Part shown: positions 61,297 through 64,000 of the stretch, one piece after another
How positions within the stretch are numbered: position 1 is the first letter of the stretch
Layout of the letters: each line of letters opens with the position of its first letter
From: Intestinibacter sp034113885
Lineage (GTDB): Bacteria > Bacillota > Clostridia > Peptostreptococcales > Peptostreptococcaceae
Reading direction: 5' to 3'
Assembly: GCF_034113885.1 (NCBI RefSeq)
Contig: NZ_JAXEWM010000162.1
Span: 33,012-97,011 of the forward strand
Length of the DNA stretch: 64,000 nucleotides
The notes under the pieces: model-generated
Told to the model about the DNA's origin: nothing
What the model saw: only the letters and a program-made list of their open reading frames with translations
Database searches by the model: none
Program-made: the position numbers and the translations under genes

Positions 61297-61893
61297 CTAT
61301 TTTAATATGTTATCTATCATTAAATTTACTTTTAAAACATTTACTGTTCTTTCACCAATTACACCTAAAAATGGTTCGTTAGTGCATTTTTTTATTATGT
61401 CTTTTATTTGTTGTTCAGACATATTATTTGCTTTTGCCAATCTTTTTACTTGATAATTAGCAGCTGCAACAGATATATCTGGATCTAGACCAGAACCAAA
61501 GCAAGTAACTAAGTCTACTGGAACTTTAGTATCTCCCATATCTGGATTTGCAGCTTTTATTTTAGCTACACGTTCTTTGATTAATTTACCGTAATCATCA
61601 CTAGCTGGACTTGTATTTGATGGACCTGCATACATAAGTGTTTTTCCATCATAATTTACAAATGAAGTTGTGCTAACATTCATCGCACGTCCCCACATAT
61701 GGCTATCATCTTTAAAATATTGTCCTAATAATTCACTTCCATATTTAACACCGTCAACCTCGATTATACTTCCATTAGCTTGATGGTTAAAACATAAATT
61801 TGCTATACCAGTTACAACTCCTGTGTAAATTACACCACATATTATTGTAAAAGCTACGACAAATAAAATCGCCGGTCTTAATATCTTTTTCAT
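61297..61893 (-). CDS. kdpC: Potassium-transporting ATPase subunit KdpC
   Basis: KdpC is the single-span accessory subunit of the KdpFABC pump. The 198-residue protein starts KKILRPAILFVVAFTIICGVIYTG (one helix) and has GSELLGQYFKDDSHMWGR near 52, NYDGKTLMYAGPSNTSPASDDYG near 79 and VTCFGSGLDPDISVAAANYQVKRLA near 127, all diagnostic. The ATG lies inside the stop region of truncated kdpA (ATGA overlap). No clear ribosome binding site of its own remains upstream, and kdpB is missing, so the product has no normal partner. Confidence 0.95.
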   Translation of the reverse strand: MKKILRPAILFVVAFTIICGVIYTGVVTGIANLCFNHQANGSIIEVDGVKYGSELLGQYFKDDSHMWGRAMNVSTTSFVNYDGKTLMYAGPSNTSPASDDYGKLIKERVAKIKAANPDMGDTKVPVDLVTCFGSGLDPDISVAAANYQVKRLAKANNMSEQQIKDIIKKCTNEPFLGVIGERTVNVLKVNLMIDNILK

Positions 61894-62696
61894 ACATTTG
61901 TACCAAGTTGTTTTATTGCAATTTGACTTGCCGCTGGTGCTAAGGGAACAAATTGTTCATCTACTACAGTTGCATCTTCTACAACTTTATTATCTACTAG
62001 TATTTTATTGCCTTCTATAACTGCATCTTCTATCATACTTCCTTCAGAATCTACTGCTATAGGTTCTAGTAATTTTACAACTTCACCTTCTTTTAAGCTT
62101 TGTGTTACACCTTGTGAAGCTATTACTATAGAAACTACTAAAGATAATGGTAATAATACGTACATTACGCTTCTAGTTAAGTCTACCCAGAAGTTACCTA
62201 TACATTTATTTTTAGCTCTAACAAGACCTCTTATCAAAGCAAATAAAACTGCGATACCTGATGCTGCTGAAACGAAGTTTTGTACTGTTAATCCTAGAGC
62301 TTGTGATAAATAACTTAATTGGAATTCACCACTATAAGCTTGCCAGTTTGTATTTGTTACAAAACTTACGGCTGTATTAAACGCTAAATCCCATGACATT
62401 CCTTCTATGTGCATTGGATTTCCTGGAAGGAATTTTTGTATCATAAACATTATCCATAGTACAATTAAACCAAATACATTAAATGCTAATGCACTAAATA
62501 GATATTCCTTCCAACCCATTTCCTTTTCAGGATCAATTTTTAATATTTTATACAAAAATTTTTCCATTGGAGATATTATTTTAGTTAAAAATACTTTTTC
62601 TCCATTCATAGCTTTACTTATATAGTTGGCTAATAGTAATCCTATTATTACTAATGCAACTATATAAAAAATATACTGTAATATAGTATGTGACAT
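61890..62696 (-). pseudogene. kdpA: Truncated kdpA (first half only)
   Basis: KdpA is the potassium channel-like subunit, about 560 residues. Only 268 residues are present from ATG 62696 (ribosome binding site GGGGGAG). They include the first pore region (SFVTNTNWQAYSGE near 110) and end ASQIAIKQLGTNV. In intact KdpA that motif continues GGGFF, the second pore loop; here TGA follows at once and overlaps the kdpC start. Three of four pore units and all of kdpB are absent. The protein cannot form the four-part selectivity filter. Either a real deletion or a collapsed assembly explains it. Confidence 0.93.
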
Positions 62697-62782
62697 TAGT
62701 CTCTCCCCCTCATTAAAAGTATTACATAGTAAATTAATAATGCGATTCCAACCAATCCTATTAAAATAGTAATTACATTCAT
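62696..62782 (-). CDS. kdpF: Small membrane subunit KdpF
   Basis: A 28-codon frame starting at ATG 62782 encodes MNVITILIGLVGIALLIYYV, followed by ILLMRGRD, a single hydrophobic helix. KdpF in E. coli is 29 residues and stabilises the KdpABC complex. Position (first in the operon), length and TAATG overlap with kdpA support the call. It is too short for routine gene finding. Confidence 0.85.
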   Translation of the reverse strand: MNVITILIGLVGIALLIYYVILLMRGRD

Positions 62783-62860
62783 TTTGTTTCATCCTTTCAT
62801 GTTAATAAATATACCGCACAAAAAATTAAAAAAGTGTTTATAAAAAAGCTTTGATGTTAA

Positions 62861-62899
62861 TAAAGTATAAAGATTTCTATACTCTATCTTTATACTTTA
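62861..62899. promoter_or_regulatory. Inverted repeat in the kdpF upstream region
   Basis: TAAAGTATAAAGA (62861-62873) is repeated as its exact complement at 62887-62899 around a 13-base spacer, 79 bases before kdpF. It is a candidate KdpE operator or leader hairpin of the kdp operon. No binding data support the choice. Confidence 0.5.
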
Positions 62900-62912
62900 C
62901 TTTCTATACACT

Positions 62913-62956
62913 AAAAGAGGCTTAATGCAAAACAAAATTTGCATTAAGCCTCTTTT
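62913..62956. terminator. Strong terminator between ktrA and kdpF
   Basis: Perfect 19-base arms (62913-62931 and 62938-62956) containing GAGGCTTAATGC enclose six bases and end in four T or A. It lies 11 bases after the ktrA stop and separates the ktr and kdp units. Confidence 0.9.
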
Positions 62957-62967
62957 ACTAATAAAAT

Positions 62968-63612
62968 TTATTTTGTTAACTGCTTTATATCACTATGTCG
63001 TCCCATGACCATCAAGCTTTCATCACTTGAAAATACATGATTTGGGTCTATCATAGGATGTAGCTTTCCATTTTTTTTCGTAGCCAAAATACTTATATTG
63101 TATTTATTTCTTATTGATTTTTCTATTATACTTTTTCCCCTCCATGAATTAGGAACAGCAATTTCATATATGCCGTATTCTTCATTAAGCTCTATATAAT
63201 CAAATATATTCTTCGCTCCAAATTTTACAGCAAGCTTTTCTGCTATATCTCTTTCAGCATAAACAACATAATCAGCACCATTTCTCAACAAAAGTTTTTT
63301 ATGAACATCTCTACTAGCTCTTGCTATTATAAAGTTTGCACCTAAATCCTTTAATAGTACTGTAATTTCTAGAGTAGTTTGAAAATTATCTCCTATAGCT
63401 ATTACACATATATCAAAATTTCTTACCCCTATAGACTTTATAAACATTTCATTTCTAGCATCTCCTATTTGAATATTGCTAACTATATCTATAGAAGAAT
63501 CTGCTATTTCTTCATCTCTCTCTATAGCAAATACTTCATTACCTTCTTCTATTAATTTTTGTGACATATGTCTTCCAAATCTACCTAATCCTATTACTAA
63601 AATAGATTTCAT
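62968..63612 (-). CDS. ktrA: Potassium uptake regulator KtrA/TrkA (RCK domain)
   Basis: The 214-residue cytosolic protein has an N-terminal NAD/ATP-binding Rossmann RCK-N domain (SILVIGLGRFGRHMSQKL, then FAIERDEE near residue 33) and an RCK-C domain from about 130 (GIYEIAVPNSWRGKSIIEKSI). KtrA gates the membrane subunit KtrB; RCK-C domains in Firmicutes can bind c-di-AMP. The gene follows a KtrB/TrkH-type gene by 50 bases and should be co-transcribed. Confidence 0.93.
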   Translation of the reverse strand: MKSILVIGLGRFGRHMSQKLIEEGNEVFAIERDEEIADSSIDIVSNIQIGDARNEMFIKSIGVRNFDICVIAIGDNFQTTLEITVLLKDLGANFIIARASRDVHKKLLLRNGADYVVYAERDIAEKLAVKFGAKNIFDYIELNEEYGIYEIAVPNSWRGKSIIEKSIRNKYNISILATKKNGKLHPMIDPNHVFSSDESLMVMGRHSDIKQLTK

Positions 63613-63662
63613 AAAAATACCTTCTTTCTATAATTAAAACATTATCTAATACTGAATATTTT

Positions 63663-64000
63663 TTAACCAATTTTTATTTTTTCATGCGGCAACTTTGAAA
63701 CTTTTATTCTTTTATTTGATGAAAATGCTAATAATATAGTAATAGAACCAACTCTACCAAATAACATAAGCATTGACAATATAAACTCAGACAAAGCACA
63801 TAACTTAGGTGTTATACCTATAGTTAAACCAACTGTAGCAATAGCCGATACACACTCAAATGAAGAAGTTAGCATAGGTACATTTTCAATACTCGAAATT
63901 ATTACAGATGAAACAACACAAAGTATTATATACATCATAAATACACACGAAGCATCCTGCAAAGAATTTTCCTCTAATCTTCTACCAAAACACTCTACTT
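63663..64000 (-). CDS. ktrB: KtrB/TrkH-type potassium transporter (C-terminal part; 5' end outside window)
   Basis: The frame is open to the window edge and yields 112 C-terminal residues. They contain FECVSAIATVGLTIGITPKL, the fourth pore loop with a TVGL selectivity-filter strand, and MLMLFGRVGSITILLAF, the GRVG segment of the KtrB/TrkH family. An internal TTG at 63962 could be mistaken for a start, but the upstream residues (VECFGRRLEENS) also fit the family. It transports K+ with KtrA and could supply K+ where Kdp fails. Confidence 0.92.
   Translation of the reverse strand, partial: VECFGRRLEENSLQDASCVFMMYIILCVVSSVIISSIENVPMLTSSFECVSAIATVGLTIGITPKLCALSEFILSMLMLFGRVGSITILLAFSSNKRIKVSKLPHEKIKIG

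Noticed and set aside
62783..62912. c-di-AMP (ydaO-type) riboswitch before kdpF
   Set aside because: The region is short, AT-rich and lacks the conserved purine-rich core; only a simple inverted repeat is visible.
1..64000. CRISPR arrays, insertion sequences and prophage genes
   Set aside because: No regularly spaced repeats, transposase or integrase motifs, or phage structural genes were found on either strand.

Overview
The window is very AT-rich and reads as the chromosome of an anaerobic, low-GC Gram-positive of class Clostridia. Several markers agree: a six-gene Rnf complex, a T-box leucyl-tRNA synthetase, an L21 mRNA leader, a ribosomal protein L27 with a cleavable N-terminus beside its Prp protease, and strong AGGAGG-type ribosome binding sites. 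The block leuS/rsfS/yqeK/nadD, obg/rpmA/prp/rplU/rng, the paired radical-SAM and DUF2344 genes, rodA/min/mre and rnf resembles the gene order I know from Clostridioides difficile and other Peptostreptococcaceae. The family assignment is an inference. No phage, insertion sequence, CRISPR array or sporulation gene was recognised. Most genes lie on the minus strand.

Layout. 1-13.9 kb: a partial RluD-type pseudouridine synthase, lspA, a polysaccharide deacetylase, T-box-controlled leuS, rsfS-yqeK-nadD, recX with a 27-residue membrane peptide gene behind it, an ECF S component, a class V aminotransferase, a DUF4846 lipoprotein, RNase Z, yhbY and obg. 13.6-18.7 kb: rpmA, prp, rplU, RNase G and the radical-SAM/DUF2344 pair. 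19-29 kb: the shape and division cluster maf-radC-mreB-mreC-mreD-PBP2-minC-minD-minE-rodA. 29.3-34.5 kb: rnfCDGEAB. 34.7-39.2 kb: a SPOR-domain protein, an SH3/NlpC-P60 hydrolase, a glyoxalase-fold protein, an exo/endonuclease-fold protein, a hypothetical protein and a CopZ-type chaperone. 39.3-44.9 kb: an oligopeptide-type binding lipoprotein, a lytic transglycosylase, coaE and polA.

45-57 kb is more accessory. It begins at a tRNA-Leu(CAA) gene and holds a soluble FtsH-like AAA+/M41 protease with an unrecognised N-terminal region, an orphan lipoprotein, an ABC-2 exporter, a protein with arginase-like motifs, a McrBC-type restriction system, a LUD-domain protein and a YhgE/Pip-type membrane protein. 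57-64 kb is a potassium region: a TPR gene with a likely start-proximal frameshift, kdpE, kdpD, kdpC, a truncated kdpA, kdpF, and ktrA/ktrB-like genes.

The clearest anomaly is in kdp. kdpA stops exactly at the point where the second pore-loop motif should follow and runs into the kdpC start codon, with kdpB absent. The KdpFABC pump therefore cannot be built from this locus, although KdpDE and KtrAB appear intact. Other points of interest are the soluble FtsH-like protease, a ribosome-binding site buried in an inverted repeat before the SPOR gene, an orphan plus-strand terminator near 38.9 kb, a 16-bp inverted repeat before the ECF transporter, and a hairpin-rich 475-base gap at 18.65-19.13 kb.
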